This document shows positions 43,821-52,241 of a stretch of 64,000 nt of DNA, one piece after another. Below the pieces are notes generated by a model, which made no database searches, was not told the DNA's origin, and saw nothing but the letters and a program-made list of their open reading frames with translations. Numbering within the stretch: position 1 is the first letter of the stretch; each line of letters starts with the position of its first letter. The DNA comes from Thermomicrobiales bacterium (lineage in GTDB: Bacteria; Chloroflexota; Chloroflexia; Thermomicrobiales; UBA6265). The DNA lies in the NCBI GenBank assembly GCA_020432165.1, contig JAGQGU010000007.1, forward strand, positions 1 through 64,000, read 5' to 3'. The translations under genes were made by a program, and so were the position numbers.

Positions 43821-43848
43821 ACGTCTCCTAAAAGCGAAACCACCTCTC

Positions 43849-44259
43849 ATGAGTAACTACTACCAACCGGATACGCCTCCACCTCCACCAACTGGCAGTG
43901 CCACGCTCAGGCAGATTCTGGGGATGTTCGTCTTTGGGAGTATGGGTTCGATCTTCGTGATTAGAGCCATCAAGTCGCAGGAAGGCAATAGCCTGCGCGT
44001 CGGCTCGATTCTCATCGTCTGCGCCTTCATCTTCTTCGCCGGTTTGATCAGTAAGAACGATGTGGTTGAGATGATCTCGAGCGCACTGCTTCTGCTCGGA
44101 TCCGGTATCCTGATAGCGATAACCATCAATACGCATGAATGGTTGTGGGGGTTGGGTGCGGTCTTTTTCGCGCTCTGTGTGGTCGTGATCCAGCTGAAGG
44201 ATCGCTTTATCGATCAGGCACATTCGCCGGACGATGGGCCACGCAATCCCTATAGCTAA
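43849..44259 (+). CDS. Small membrane protein of unknown function
   Basis: A 136-residue protein: a proline-rich N-terminus (PDTPPPPPTGSATLR) and four hydrophobic helices (LGMFVFGSMGSIFVI, VGSILIVCAFIFFAGLI, ISSALLLLGSGILIAI, LWGLGAVFFALCVVVI), ending in a polar tail. No family is recognised. The ATG at 43849 lacks a strong ribosome site. Confidence 0.65.
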   Translation: MSNYYQPDTPPPPPTGSATLRQILGMFVFGSMGSIFVIRAIKSQEGNSLRVGSILIVCAFIFFAGLISKNDVVEMISSALLLLGSGILIAITINTHEWLWGLGAVFFALCVVVIQLKDRFIDQAHSPDDGPRNPYS

Positions 44260-44274
44260 CCCCGGAGGCGCCGT

Positions 44275-44964
44275 ATGTGTGGTCGCTACCCACTGGATGC
44301 TCAGGCACTGAGTAAACTCCTCGAGGAATTTCCCTTTAGGGACGAGTCTGATTTCCAGCCCAACTACAATGCCGCTCCCACCCAGCAATTACCGGTGATT
44401 ATCAATACCGATGGCTCATTCGAGATTCGTCTGATGCATTGGGGACTCATACCAGGATGGCTCAAGCCGGGAGAGAAGCCGAAGGTGACACCCTTCAACG
44501 CCCGTAGCGAGACACTTACCGAGAAGCCCATGTTCCGCAAACTGGTGAGAAATCATCGCTGCATCGTGCCGGCCAGTGGCTTCTACGAGTGGAAGCGTAC
44601 CGGTGCACAAAAGCAACCCTACTACATTCATCTTGCTGATCAGCCAATCATGCTGATGGCCGGCCTCTTCGATTTCGGTCGTGATGACGAAGGTGAATCG
44701 CAGGGGAGCTATACGATCCTGACAACGACACCAAACGATGTGATGGCAGAAGTGCATGATCGCATGCCGGTGATACTGCATCCCGACGATGTGCCGCTGT
44801 GGATGGACGAAGATATCACCGAGATCGGGCCGTTGGAGTCACTCCTGCAACCGATAGCGGGCGCGGAGCTCGAGATGTATCCGGTGAGTATGGCCGTCAA
44901 CAACGCCAGGAATAACGGTCCAGAGTTGCTCAAACCCGTAGTGGTGCAAGAGAAGTTGTTGTAG
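44275..44964 (+). CDS. SRAP/HMCES-family abasic-site protein (YedK-like)
   Basis: A 229-residue SRAP protein. The catalytic Cys2 is exposed after Met removal (MCGRYPLD); PNYNAAPTQQLPVI, MHWGLIPGWLK, NARSETLTEKPMF, CIVPASGFYEWKR and HDRMPVIL follow in the family order, giving Cys2, the conserved Asn and the Glu/His pair. SRAP proteins form a covalent thiazolidine link to abasic sites in single-stranded DNA, protecting forks. Family length is normal. It lies 15 bp after the small membrane protein gene. Confidence 0.95.
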   Translation: MCGRYPLDAQALSKLLEEFPFRDESDFQPNYNAAPTQQLPVIINTDGSFEIRLMHWGLIPGWLKPGEKPKVTPFNARSETLTEKPMFRKLVRNHRCIVPASGFYEWKRTGAQKQPYYIHLADQPIMLMAGLFDFGRDDEGESQGSYTILTTTPNDVMAEVHDRMPVILHPDDVPLWMDEDITEIGPLESLLQPIAGAELEMYPVSMAVNNARNNGPELLKPVVVQEKLL

Positions 44965-44976
44965 CGCCCGAGCGCA

Positions 44977-45684
44977 TCATTCCCCGGCCAATAGCGCCAG
45001 TTCCTCATCGACATACCTGTCGGCATCACCCTGGTCACACAGCTCCTCAAGAATTGCACGCGCCTCATCGGTGTGTCCGCAGCGTCGCAGCATGTGCGCC
45101 ACACTCCAACGAGCAATACGCAGTTGTTCAGATGTGCCATGTTCACCGAACCACATCTCGGCATCCCGGAACGCCGCAAGAGCGTCCTCCTCGCGACCGG
45201 CATCAGCCAGATTCCAGGCTTGATTGTTCCGCAGACTCCCCTCCCAGCGTTGCACGCGGGGATCGCTGCTCTCCGCCACAATCGCTATGCCCTCGGTGTA
45301 CCAGGTGTCGAGCTCGGGCTCGACAATCGCGAGCATATGCAGCGCATCGACCGTGAGGAAGGGATCGGCTGCAAGCTGCCGAGCCTCCAGAAAGTACCCC
45401 CTGGCAGCAGTCGGATCACCGGCAGAGTTGAAGAGGCGACCGCGTTCCAGAGCGATGCGTTGCCGCACGACCGCATCCGTGGAGCTAATCCCGTCGAGCA
45501 CCGTGTGTCCCTCGGCAAACTGGCCCTGCAAACCCAGTGCGCGGGCGATCTGCGTCCGCAACTCATCGGCGGCCGGTGAGGACGAGGACAGGGAGCACAA
45601 CGCCTCCCGAAAACGTATTTCGGACGTGGTCGGATCGGAGAAATCCCAGAGAGAGTCAAGTGTATTGCCATCCAGATGGACCAT
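44977..45684 (-). CDS. TPR-like protein
   Basis: A 235-residue all-helical protein with tetratricopeptide-like pairs (LRTQIARALGLQGQFAEGHT, NNQAWNLADAGREEDALAAF, LRRCGHTDEARAILEEL). No catalytic motif, signal or membrane helix. The ATG at 45684 (AAGGA upstream) is preferred over 45750, which would run into the divergent gene. It probably mediates protein interactions; the partner is unknown. Confidence 0.75.
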   Translation of the reverse strand: MVHLDGNTLDSLWDFSDPTTSEIRFREALCSLSSSSPAADELRTQIARALGLQGQFAEGHTVLDGISSTDAVVRQRIALERGRLFNSAGDPTAARGYFLEARQLAADPFLTVDALHMLAIVEPELDTWYTEGIAIVAESSDPRVQRWEGSLRNNQAWNLADAGREEDALAAFRDAEMWFGEHGTSEQLRIARWSVAHMLRRCGHTDEARAILEELCDQGDADRYVDEELALLAGE

Positions 45685-45761
45685 GGGGACTATCCTTGTG
45701 AGAGATGCGTACGATGATCGCATTGTACCGGGTGGGTGTGCGGGGACCATACAGAACGAAG

Positions 45762-46772
45762 ATGATCAAATACCTTGGCTCCAAGCGGAAGATCGTGCCA
45801 CATATTCTCATGCAGATCCAACAGCTGCCAGTGAGAAGCGTCTGCGATCTCTTCACCGGCACCACGCGCGTGGCGCAGGCGTGCAAACGCGGTGGTATGT
45901 ATGTGGTCGCGAATGATCTCGCCGGCTACAGTGCGGTGCTGGCGCAAGCGTTCATCGCGACTAACGCCGAGTGTATTGATCGCGAGAGGCTTCAGGCGCA
46001 TATCGATCATCTCAATGCGCTTCCGGGTGTGCCAGGCTACTTCACTCGAACATTCTGTGAGGAAGCACGCTATGTACATCCTCACAATGGCGCCCGCATT
46101 GATGCGATCCGGGCAGAGATTGAACGGCTCTCGCTGACAGAGAACGAGCATGCTGTTCTGCTCGCGGCCTTGCTTCTGGCTGCGGACAAGGTCGATTCCA
46201 CGACCGGCGTGCAGATGGCGTATCTGAAACAGTGGGCACCACGTGCCCTCAAGAATATGGAGCTCACATTACCGGAGCTGATCTCCGGAGAGGGTGTCGC
46301 CAGCCAGGAGGATGCTATTGCTTTCGCCCGCGCTGGTGGCACACGCGATCTCGATCTCACCTATATCGATCCTCCCTATAACCAGCATAGTTACGCTGGC
46401 AACTACCATGTCTGGGAGACATTGGTGCGCAACGATGCCCCCGAGGCATATGGTGTCGCCCGTAAACGAGCCGATATACGGGGTGTTCGTAATCCATGGA
46501 ACAGCAAGCCCCGCTTCCGCGCCACGTTGATGGAGCTCCTGACCGCAGTCGAGAGTCGATACATTCTGCTGAGCTTCAGCAATGAGGGCTTCGTGCCCAG
46601 CGCGGAAATGGAACTGATGTTGGGTGAGTTTGGCAATGTCTCCCGTACAGATATCGACTTCCGCCGCTATATTGGCGCACAAATCGGTGTTCACAATCCC
46701 GCGGGGGAGAAGGTCGGCACCGTCTCCCATACCCGCAATGTGGAACATCTCTTTTTGGTTGATCGGGGATAA
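45762..46772 (+). CDS. DNA adenine methyltransferase, D12 class (orphan)
   Basis: An N6-adenine methyltransferase of 336 residues. MIKYLGSKRKIVPHI is the D12-class beginning, DLFTGTTRVAQACKRGG is motif I for SAM, and TYIDPPYNQHSYAGNYHVWE contains catalytic DPPY (203-206). HHMM-like restriction partners are absent on both sides, so it is an orphan used for epigenetic or repair functions, or a remnant. The frame extends to 45705, but ATG 45762 matches the family start and leaves room for a divergent promoter. Target sequence unknown. Confidence 0.88.
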   Translation: MIKYLGSKRKIVPHILMQIQQLPVRSVCDLFTGTTRVAQACKRGGMYVVANDLAGYSAVLAQAFIATNAECIDRERLQAHIDHLNALPGVPGYFTRTFCEEARYVHPHNGARIDAIRAEIERLSLTENEHAVLLAALLLAADKVDSTTGVQMAYLKQWAPRALKNMELTLPELISGEGVASQEDAIAFARAGGTRDLDLTYIDPPYNQHSYAGNYHVWETLVRNDAPEAYGVARKRADIRGVRNPWNSKPRFRATLMELLTAVESRYILLSFSNEGFVPSAEMELMLGEFGNVSRTDIDFRRYIGAQIGVHNPAGEKVGTVSHTRNVEHLFLVDRG

Positions 46773-46801
46773 ACACCCCGCGCAGGTTAGGAGAAATTAC
46801 T

Positions 46802-47989
46802 ATGTCCACCACGCTCATTCGTGATGTGCGGCCGCTGCATGCGGCTACAACCAATGTACTCATCACCGATGGCATGATCACACAGATCGCCACTGACATC
46901 TCAGCCCCCGACGGTGCAGAGATCATTGATGGCAAGGGGTCTCTGCTTTTCCAGGGACTGATCGATGGCCACACCCACATGGATAAGGCCCTGATCGGTC
47001 TACCGTGGCATAGCACCAAACCGACGAGCACCATCACTGAGGTGATTGCGAATGAGCGGCAGCTGCGCCGCGAAGAGCATATTGATGCCCATCAGCAAAG
47101 CACGCGCCACGCATTGGCTGCCATCGCCAGTGGCACGACACATATCCGCAGCTTTGCCGATATCGATACCGAGTGGGGTTTGAACGGTATTCGTGGTCTC
47201 ATGCAGACCAAGGCCGACTTGCGCGACAAGGTCGATATTCAGACAGTCGCATTCCCACAGAGTGGCATGCTGATCCGGCCGGGCACGGTGGAATTGCTGG
47301 ATCAGGCATTGAGCGAAGGCGCGGATGTGATCGGCGGGCTCGATCCTTCCGCGATCGATCGCGATCCCAAGGGTCACCTCGATACGATCTTTGGCCTGGC
47401 GGAAAAGCACGATGTCGATATCGATATCCATCTGCACGAACCCGGTGAGTTAGGTGCATTCAGCTTTGATCTGATCATCGAACGCACGCGGGTGTTGGGG
47501 TGGAAAGGTCGAGTAACCATCAGCCATGCCTTCGCCCTGGGTGGGGTGGATCACGTGCGCCTCGGCTCCCTGATTGAGGATCTGCTCGATCAGCAGATCG
47601 CGATTATGAGTCACGGTCCCAGCGGCGGCAGACCAGCACCACCCGTGGAACAGTTGCGGCGGGCAGGTGTGCGGATGCTGAGTGGTAACGATGGCATTCA
47701 GGATAGCTGGGGACCACTGAACCGACCGGAGATGCTGAAGCGTGCCTATCTGGTCTGCTATCGCAACAACTTCCGCCGCGATGACCAGATCGAGGATGTG
47801 ATCGATATCATCACCAATGCTTCAGCAGAGGTTCTGGGTGTGGACGATTATGGTTTTGCCGTAGGCAAAGCCGCTGATCTGGTCTTGGTGGAGGAAGAGA
47901 ATCACGCTGCAGCGGTTGTGCGCAGTGGCGAACCATGGCTGGTGATGAAGCGTGGTGTTATCACCGCGCGGGATGGCGTGGTCGCCTAG
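46802..47989 (+). CDS. Cytosine-deaminase-like amidohydrolase
   Basis: A 395-residue metal-dependent amidohydrolase. Metal ligands appear in LIDGHTHMDKAL (H57, H59), DIDIHLHEPGEL, ISHAFALG and LSGNDGIQDSWGP, the order seen in the CodA/cytosine deaminase and N-isopropylammelide group. The composite beta-sandwich is formed by both termini. A purine or pyrimidine ring deaminase or a related hydrolase is likely; the substrate is not fixed. TTAGGAG precedes the ATG. Confidence 0.88.
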   Translation: MSTTLIRDVRPLHAATTNVLITDGMITQIATDISAPDGAEIIDGKGSLLFQGLIDGHTHMDKALIGLPWHSTKPTSTITEVIANERQLRREEHIDAHQQSTRHALAAIASGTTHIRSFADIDTEWGLNGIRGLMQTKADLRDKVDIQTVAFPQSGMLIRPGTVELLDQALSEGADVIGGLDPSAIDRDPKGHLDTIFGLAEKHDVDIDIHLHEPGELGAFSFDLIIERTRVLGWKGRVTISHAFALGGVDHVRLGSLIEDLLDQQIAIMSHGPSGGRPAPPVEQLRRAGVRMLSGNDGIQDSWGPLNRPEMLKRAYLVCYRNNFRRDDQIEDVIDIITNASAEVLGVDDYGFAVGKAADLVLVEEENHAAAVVRSGEPWLVMKRGVITARDGVVA

Positions 47990-48015
47990 TAGACGGATCC
48001 GACGAAGATAGACAC

Positions 48016-48115
48016 GTAGTCCCGCGGTCTACCCGCGGGGTGCGCGTCGGGTATTTGGCCGTGGCGAGACTAGCAATCGTTCGGCTGATTCCTCGCCTGA
48101 GTGCTCGGAATGACG
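48016..48115. repeat. Family-1 palindrome H and family-2 repeat
   Basis: 48016-48041 is a reverse-orientation palindrome (GTAGT tail, arms CCCGCGG/CCGCGGG around TCTA). 48075-48115 is a forward family-2 copy. They fill the gap between the convergent amidohydrolase and PfkB genes. Confidence 0.8.
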
Positions 48116-48126
48116 TCGGTGATGCG

Positions 48127-49116
48127 CTATCGACGATTGCGAGTGCTGATCTGGGCCAAAACCTCGTTGACCTCGGCCTGGCTGGGCACGACACCGGCAC
48201 CGACCTCGCGCAGGCTCAACGCCGCCACAACATTGGCGTACATCCCTGCTTCCAGGGCAGAGCTATCGCGCTCGGCGGCTTTCATGAAGAAGGCTGCCGC
48301 GAAAACATCGCCTGCACCGGTCAGACTCTTGATCTTGACCGGAACACCGGGAATATCGACGGCCTGATAGGCCTTCTGCCCCGGAGCCAGCTCATCGGCA
48401 TTCGGTTTGCGATGATAGATGGTGGCACCTTCTGGCCCACGCGTGATCACACTCATGCGGCGTTCGCCGACACGCTCGATAAACTCGCGCGCCTGGAAGA
48501 TCTCCTCATCCGAGACGATAGCGGAATCGATGCGATTAACCAGATCGACCGGGAGCCGCAATGGCACCAGCTTGACTGTGCCACCGCTCTCCTTCGGCCA
48601 CTGTCGCATCCACCCCTGTGGTGTCGCACCGAGGAAGTTGGTGGTAAGGCCGGTAATACGGCGGGGATCGATTTCGTCTGCTACCGGTCCGAGATGCACG
48701 ATCTTGGCATTACCCCAGTGCGTGGGCATGCCACGCATATCGATCGGGCCGGCCCAATGCTTGATCTGCTGGGTGCGACGGGTACCAATGTAATGGTTCG
48801 TGAATGTTGTGGGGACGTCAGCATCCTGCACGATGATCTGGAGCTTGTCGGCATACTGCTCCAGCCCCGGCACCTGCATACCCTTGATCTCGCCACCGAA
48901 TTTGCCGCGCGTGAGAATCGCCACACGCGCACCCATATTCGCTGCAGCCAGGCCGCTATAAAGCACCGTACCACCAAGGTTAACGGTGCCATCATCCTCC
49001 AGGTCGGCCGTGATATGACCGATCAGGAGATAGTCTGGCGCCTTGGTGCTTTGGAGGCTGGACTTGGCGTATTGGTTTCGGAATGGCGTGCGCTCGTCAC
49101 GCTGGCTCTTACTCAT
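48127..49116 (-). CDS. PfkB-family carbohydrate kinase
   Basis: A 329-residue ribokinase-fold kinase. The N-terminal LLIGHITADLEDDG and NLGGTVLYSGLAAANMG bind the sugar; the signature SLTGAGDVFAAAFFMKAAE carries the catalytic base D270 and anion hole. The phosphoryl acceptor (sugar or nucleoside) cannot be specified. The start overlaps the jag stop by 4 bp, so it belongs to the jag-yidC transcript, an unusual downstream partner. Confidence 0.9.
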   Translation of the reverse strand: MSKSQRDERTPFRNQYAKSSLQSTKAPDYLLIGHITADLEDDGTVNLGGTVLYSGLAAANMGARVAILTRGKFGGEIKGMQVPGLEQYADKLQIIVQDADVPTTFTNHYIGTRRTQQIKHWAGPIDMRGMPTHWGNAKIVHLGPVADEIDPRRITGLTTNFLGATPQGWMRQWPKESGGTVKLVPLRLPVDLVNRIDSAIVSDEEIFQAREFIERVGERRMSVITRGPEGATIYHRKPNADELAPGQKAYQAVDIPGVPVKIKSLTGAGDVFAAAFFMKAAERDSSALEAGMYANVVAALSLREVGAGVVPSQAEVNEVLAQISTRNRR

Positions 49117-49952
49117 GCGGGCTCCACGGTGATGCGCCGGGCACTACCCTCGCCGTCGCTGTGCGTGGCGACATCCGGATGCTGCTTCAGGGTGAGGTGG
49201 ATGATACGACGCTCGTTGGCTGGCATCGGCTCCAGCACGATGCTGCGACCACTGCGCGAAACCTGTCGCGCCACACGCTCTGCCAGACCGACCAGCGATT
49301 CCTCGCGGCGGGCACGATAGCCCTCGACATCGACAATGACACGGGTCCAATCCTCCAACTGCCGATTCACCAGCGTGTTGACGAGGAACTGGATCTGGCT
49401 CAGGTGATCGCCACGGCGACCAATGAGCATACCAAGATCACGACCATTCACATCCAGGAAGATGGTGGTCGGATCATCGCCGCTCAGCGGCACCGCACTA
49501 GGGTTATCCGTGGCCACGACATCAGCAGTCACACCCATCTGATCGAAAAGCTGCTGCAGGATATCCTTGGCGATCTGCTCGTGCTCGGCATCGGCGCGTT
49601 CCCGCGGTTCACCGTTATCGACCGGCGGCTTACCGCGGCGGCTCGGGCGATCGCCCGGTGTGCGGCCGCTCAACCAATCGCGGTTACCATTGCTGTTGCC
49701 GCTTCCACCACGACCGCGGCGACGATTGCGATTGCCACGCGCTTCCGTCTGCTGATGTTGACCCGGTATTGGCTGGCTGGCCATACCCTTTGCGGTCACG
49801 CGCACAAGCGCCTCGGCATCCTCGTCCGGACCTTCTTCGCTGAGGATTTCGATATCGACATCCGCTTCGGTGAGCTCCAGCTGCTCCAGAGCCAGTCGTA
49901 CGGCGTCTTCCACCGTTACTGCCTGGATTTCGACACTGGTCCTCTTCGCCAT
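49113..49952 (-). CDS. jag: RNA-binding protein KhpB (Jag/SpoIIIJ-associated)
   Basis: A 279-residue RNA-binding protein. Jag_N domain (1-52, SVEIQAVTVEDAVRLALEQL), a long Arg/Gly/Asn-rich disordered linker (about 60-130), a KH domain (about 145-210, NGRDLGMLIGRRGDHLSQIQ) and an R3H domain (about 215-279, EPMPANERRIIHLTLKQHPD). It works with KhpA in sRNA/mRNA regulation and affects cell-wall growth. The AAGGCGG ribosome site is 8 nt before ATG. It lies directly downstream of yidC, the normal arrangement. Confidence 0.93.
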   Translation of the reverse strand: MAKRTSVEIQAVTVEDAVRLALEQLELTEADVDIEILSEEGPDEDAEALVRVTAKGMASQPIPGQHQQTEARGNRNRRRGRGGSGNSNGNRDWLSGRTPGDRPSRRGKPPVDNGEPRERADAEHEQIAKDILQQLFDQMGVTADVVATDNPSAVPLSGDDPTTIFLDVNGRDLGMLIGRRGDHLSQIQFLVNTLVNRQLEDWTRVIVDVEGYRARREESLVGLAERVARQVSRSGRSIVLEPMPANERRIIHLTLKQHPDVATHSDGEGSARRITVEPA

Positions 49953-50003
49953 GGTTGCACCGCCTTAACAATCTGGTTGCGAGTTCTCTGAATGGAAGCT
50001 AGT

Positions 50004-51080
50004 CTAGCGCTTTTTCTTTTTCTGCGATGTTTTCGTGGTCGCTGCCGGTTCGACCTCGACATCGATAATCTCGGTCTCATCGGTCTTGGCGTATTTGGTG
50101 GCAGCGTCCACCCGGCTCTGGTAATCGCTACGCTTGGCCGACTTCGCTGGTCCCTGCGGACTGGTCGTGCGCGTCGATTTGGCGGCAGCTGCGGCCTCAT
50201 CGCGCTGACGTTGCGCTTCGGCTTGCTTCTGTTGTGCAGCTTCGGACTGCTTGGCCATCCATTCCTGGAACTTGCCCCTCTTCGGAGGCTCACCAGAAAT
50301 GACCATCATCTCCTCGGCAGAGCGTGGGGCCACATAGCCGAGCCGACGATGCTCCGGCAACTCCGGCAGCCATGGGAACCAGCTACCGAAGGCACCCCAG
50401 CCGGTGATCAACCACTGCTGCACCACCGAATAGACTGCCTGTGCCACCCAGTACAGCACCGGACCAGCAGCGAACCCCCACCCGAACAGCACCACCGAGA
50501 GTGGCATGAAGTTCATCATGGTGTTCATCATTTTTTGCTGCGGATCTGTGACCTGCTGATCTGCTGGTCGCATCATGCGGGCCTGGATGAACTGGAACAA
50601 GCCAGCCAACAGAGGCAGAATGTGCCATGGGTCAGCTTCACCGAGATTCGGGATCCAGAGGAATGCATCCGCCCAGTGGCCGGTGCCACTCTCGCTGAGC
50701 GGCCGGATAGCATGATAGACACCAAAAAAGATCGGCATCTGAATCAGCATCGGCAAACATCCAGCCATCGGGTTGATACCGTATTGCTGGTAAAGCGCCA
50801 TCTGCGCCTGTGATGCTGCCTGACGATCGTTCCCGTGCTTCTTCTGGATTTCCTTCAGTTTCGGTTGCAGTTCCTGCATCGCCTTGGACGAGCGGATCGA
50901 TTTGATCGTGAGCGGCAGCATCAATGTCTTGATGATGATGGTGAAGACAATAATGGCGATACCACCGCTGTGGAACACATTCGCCAAGGCTTCCAGAAAC
51001 CACTTAAGGAAATCGACGTACTGACTCCAGATGATGATACCGGGAACCATGGTGCCCAGACTCGAGGTGATATCAAGCAC
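50004..51080 (-). CDS. yidC: Membrane protein insertase YidC
   Basis: A polytopic insertase of about 358 residues. TM1 is preceded by IIIWSQYVDFLKWFLEALAN, then FTIIIKTLMLPLTIKSIRSS contains the conserved groove arginine; helices continue with PMLIQMPIFFGVYHAIRPL, FQFIQARM and MMNFMPLSVVLFGWGFAAGP. The long charged C-terminus (KKKKR end) helps ribosome binding, as in Gram-positive YidC. The frame reaches ATG 51119; GTG 51080 has AGGAG 10 nt upstream and is preferred, and ATG 51050 is also possible. Confidence 0.92.
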   Translation of the reverse strand: MLDITSSLGTMVPGIIIWSQYVDFLKWFLEALANVFHSGGIAIIVFTIIIKTLMLPLTIKSIRSSKAMQELQPKLKEIQKKHGNDRQAASQAQMALYQQYGINPMAGCLPMLIQMPIFFGVYHAIRPLSESGTGHWADAFLWIPNLGEADPWHILPLLAGLFQFIQARMMRPADQQVTDPQQKMMNTMMNFMPLSVVLFGWGFAAGPVLYWVAQAVYSVVQQWLITGWGAFGSWFPWLPELPEHRRLGYVAPRSAEEMMVISGEPPKRGKFQEWMAKQSEAAQQKQAEAQRQRDEAAAAAKSTRTTSPQGPAKSAKRSDYQSRVDAATKYAKTDETEIIDVEVEPAATTKTSQKKKKR

Positions 51081-51218
51081 GAACCGTGTACTCCTGTTGA
51101 AGTGCAGATGGCGCCACATTGCGCCGGATCAGGATGTGAGCGACAAGACGCGCAGCGATGCTCGCCTGCGTTTGGCCGATGGGAACCGACCACGATAACG
51201 ACATAACACGAGCCAGAA

Positions 51219-51428
51219 TCACGGTACCGGATCCCAGCCACTACCGCCGAACGGATTGCAGCGCAGGATGCGCCAGACCGCCAGACGTCCGCCTTTAAAG
51301 ATACCGTACTTCTCGACCGCCTCGTAGGCATATTCCGAGCAGGTTGGTTGATATCGGCAAGCCGGGGGCAAGCCCGGGGATATTCGCTGTTTGTAGAAGC
51401 GCAGTAGCGCGAGGATGGGGCGTTTCAT
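51219..51428 (-). CDS. yidD: Membrane protein insertion efficiency factor YidD
   Basis: A 69-residue protein with the family core: [20 protein letters not shown], the [13 protein letters not shown] cysteine motif and [18 protein letters not shown]. It assists YidC-dependent insertion and sits at the inner membrane through an amphipathic helix. It overlaps the rnpA stop by 4 bp. Confidence 0.96.
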   Translation of the reverse strand: MKRPILALLRFYKQRISPGLPPACRYQPTCSEYAYEAVEKYGIFKGGRLAVWRILRCNPFGGSGWDPVP

Positions 51429-51835
51429 GGCTGATCGTCTCGCCAGGAGGTGGTAACAGGTCCGGCGGGTGAGGCGAGCTCCGTATCAGGCCGGACCAGA
51501 TCGGTACGCTGGAGGATGTTGATCAGATACGCCTGTGCTGTCTGGAGATCGGGCATCTCATCGAGACCGCCGCGGCAGATCACCGCGATATCGTGACCAG
51601 GCTTGAGGGCGGGATGATAGCCGCGCAATGCCTCACGCACGATGCGCTTCAGGCGATTCCGCTGCACGGAGTTGCCGCATTTCTTGCCAGCGATAACGGT
51701 GTAGCGATTCTGGGCTGGTTCGAGAGCATTGGGTATATAGCGCAGGACGATGGCGCGATGAGCCACGGAGCGACCGCGTGAGCGCACGCGTTTCACCTCG
51801 TGTTCCTCTCGCAATCGATACTTGCGCTCGACCAT
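51425..51835 (-). CDS. rnpA: Ribonuclease P protein component
   Basis: A 136-residue basic protein that binds RNase P RNA and helps remove tRNA 5' leaders. The RNR motif is complete ([18 protein letters not shown]), the N-terminus [19 protein letters not shown] is the usual central-cleft strand, and [13 protein letters not shown] lies in strand 3. ATG 51835 with GGAG 5 nt upstream is chosen over ATG 51850. Order rpmH-rnpA-yidD-yidC-jag is the classical origin-proximal cluster. Confidence 0.95.
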   Translation of the reverse strand: MVERKYRLREEHEVKRVRSRGRSVAHRAIVLRYIPNALEPAQNRYTVIAGKKCGNSVQRNRLKRIVREALRGYHPALKPGHDIAVICRGGLDEMPDLQTAQAYLINILQRTDLVRPDTELASPAGPVTTSWRDDQP

Positions 51836-51854
51836 GGTGACTCCATGCAAACAG

Positions 51855-51884
51855 TGAACGCCGAGCCATACAGCCCGGCGTTCA
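51855..51884. other. Hairpin between rpmH and rnpA
   Basis: Perfect 9-bp arms TGAACGCCG/CGGCGTTCA around a 12-nt loop lie in the rnpA leader. There is no U tract, so it is more likely an RNA-processing or attenuation structure than a terminator. Confidence 0.5.
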
Positions 51885-51903
51885 TCGAAAAGGCAATCGA
51901 CTC

Positions 51904-51929
51904 TCCCGGGCGTACAACCTGGGACTACC
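51904..51929 (+). repeat. Family-1 palindrome, copy I
   Basis: Degenerate copy with arms TCCCGGG/CCTGGGA and tail CTACC between rpmH and rnpA. Confidence 0.6.
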
Positions 51930-51959
51930 GCGTAACTCGCCGGACGAATCCGGAACAGG

Positions 51960-52130
51960 TTAGCGGTTCTGGGTGAATTTGCGCTCTTCGGCCACCGTCA
52001 GGGCGTGACGTCCCTTGCGGCGACGAGCGGCGAGCACATTACGGCCACCCTTGGTGGACATGCGCGAAAGGAAGCCAAATTTGCGGATACGCTTGATGCG
52101 CTTTGGCTGATAAGTACGCTTGGTGGACAC
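51960..52130 (-). CDS. rpmH: Large ribosomal subunit protein bL34
   Basis: A 56-residue ribosomal protein that is easily missed because it starts with GTG (52130). The sequence is the unmistakable [20 protein letters not shown], then [19 protein letters not shown], with a slightly extended C-terminus ([14 protein letters not shown]) beyond the usual 44-47 residues. AGGAGAA lies 8 nt upstream. It is the first gene of the rnpA cluster and reads away from the oriC candidate. Confidence 0.96.
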   Translation of the reverse strand: MSTKRTYQPKRIKRIRKFGFLSRMSTKGGRNVLAARRRKGRHALTVAEERKFTQNR

Positions 52131-52241
52131 GCGAGTTCTCCTCTATCGACTCAATGACATCCCGTCATACCAGGGTCATATTACTTGGTGGGCAGCCGAT
52201 TGCGGCCGGTGAAAGGCGGGGAGCGGAACATCGCGATTGCG

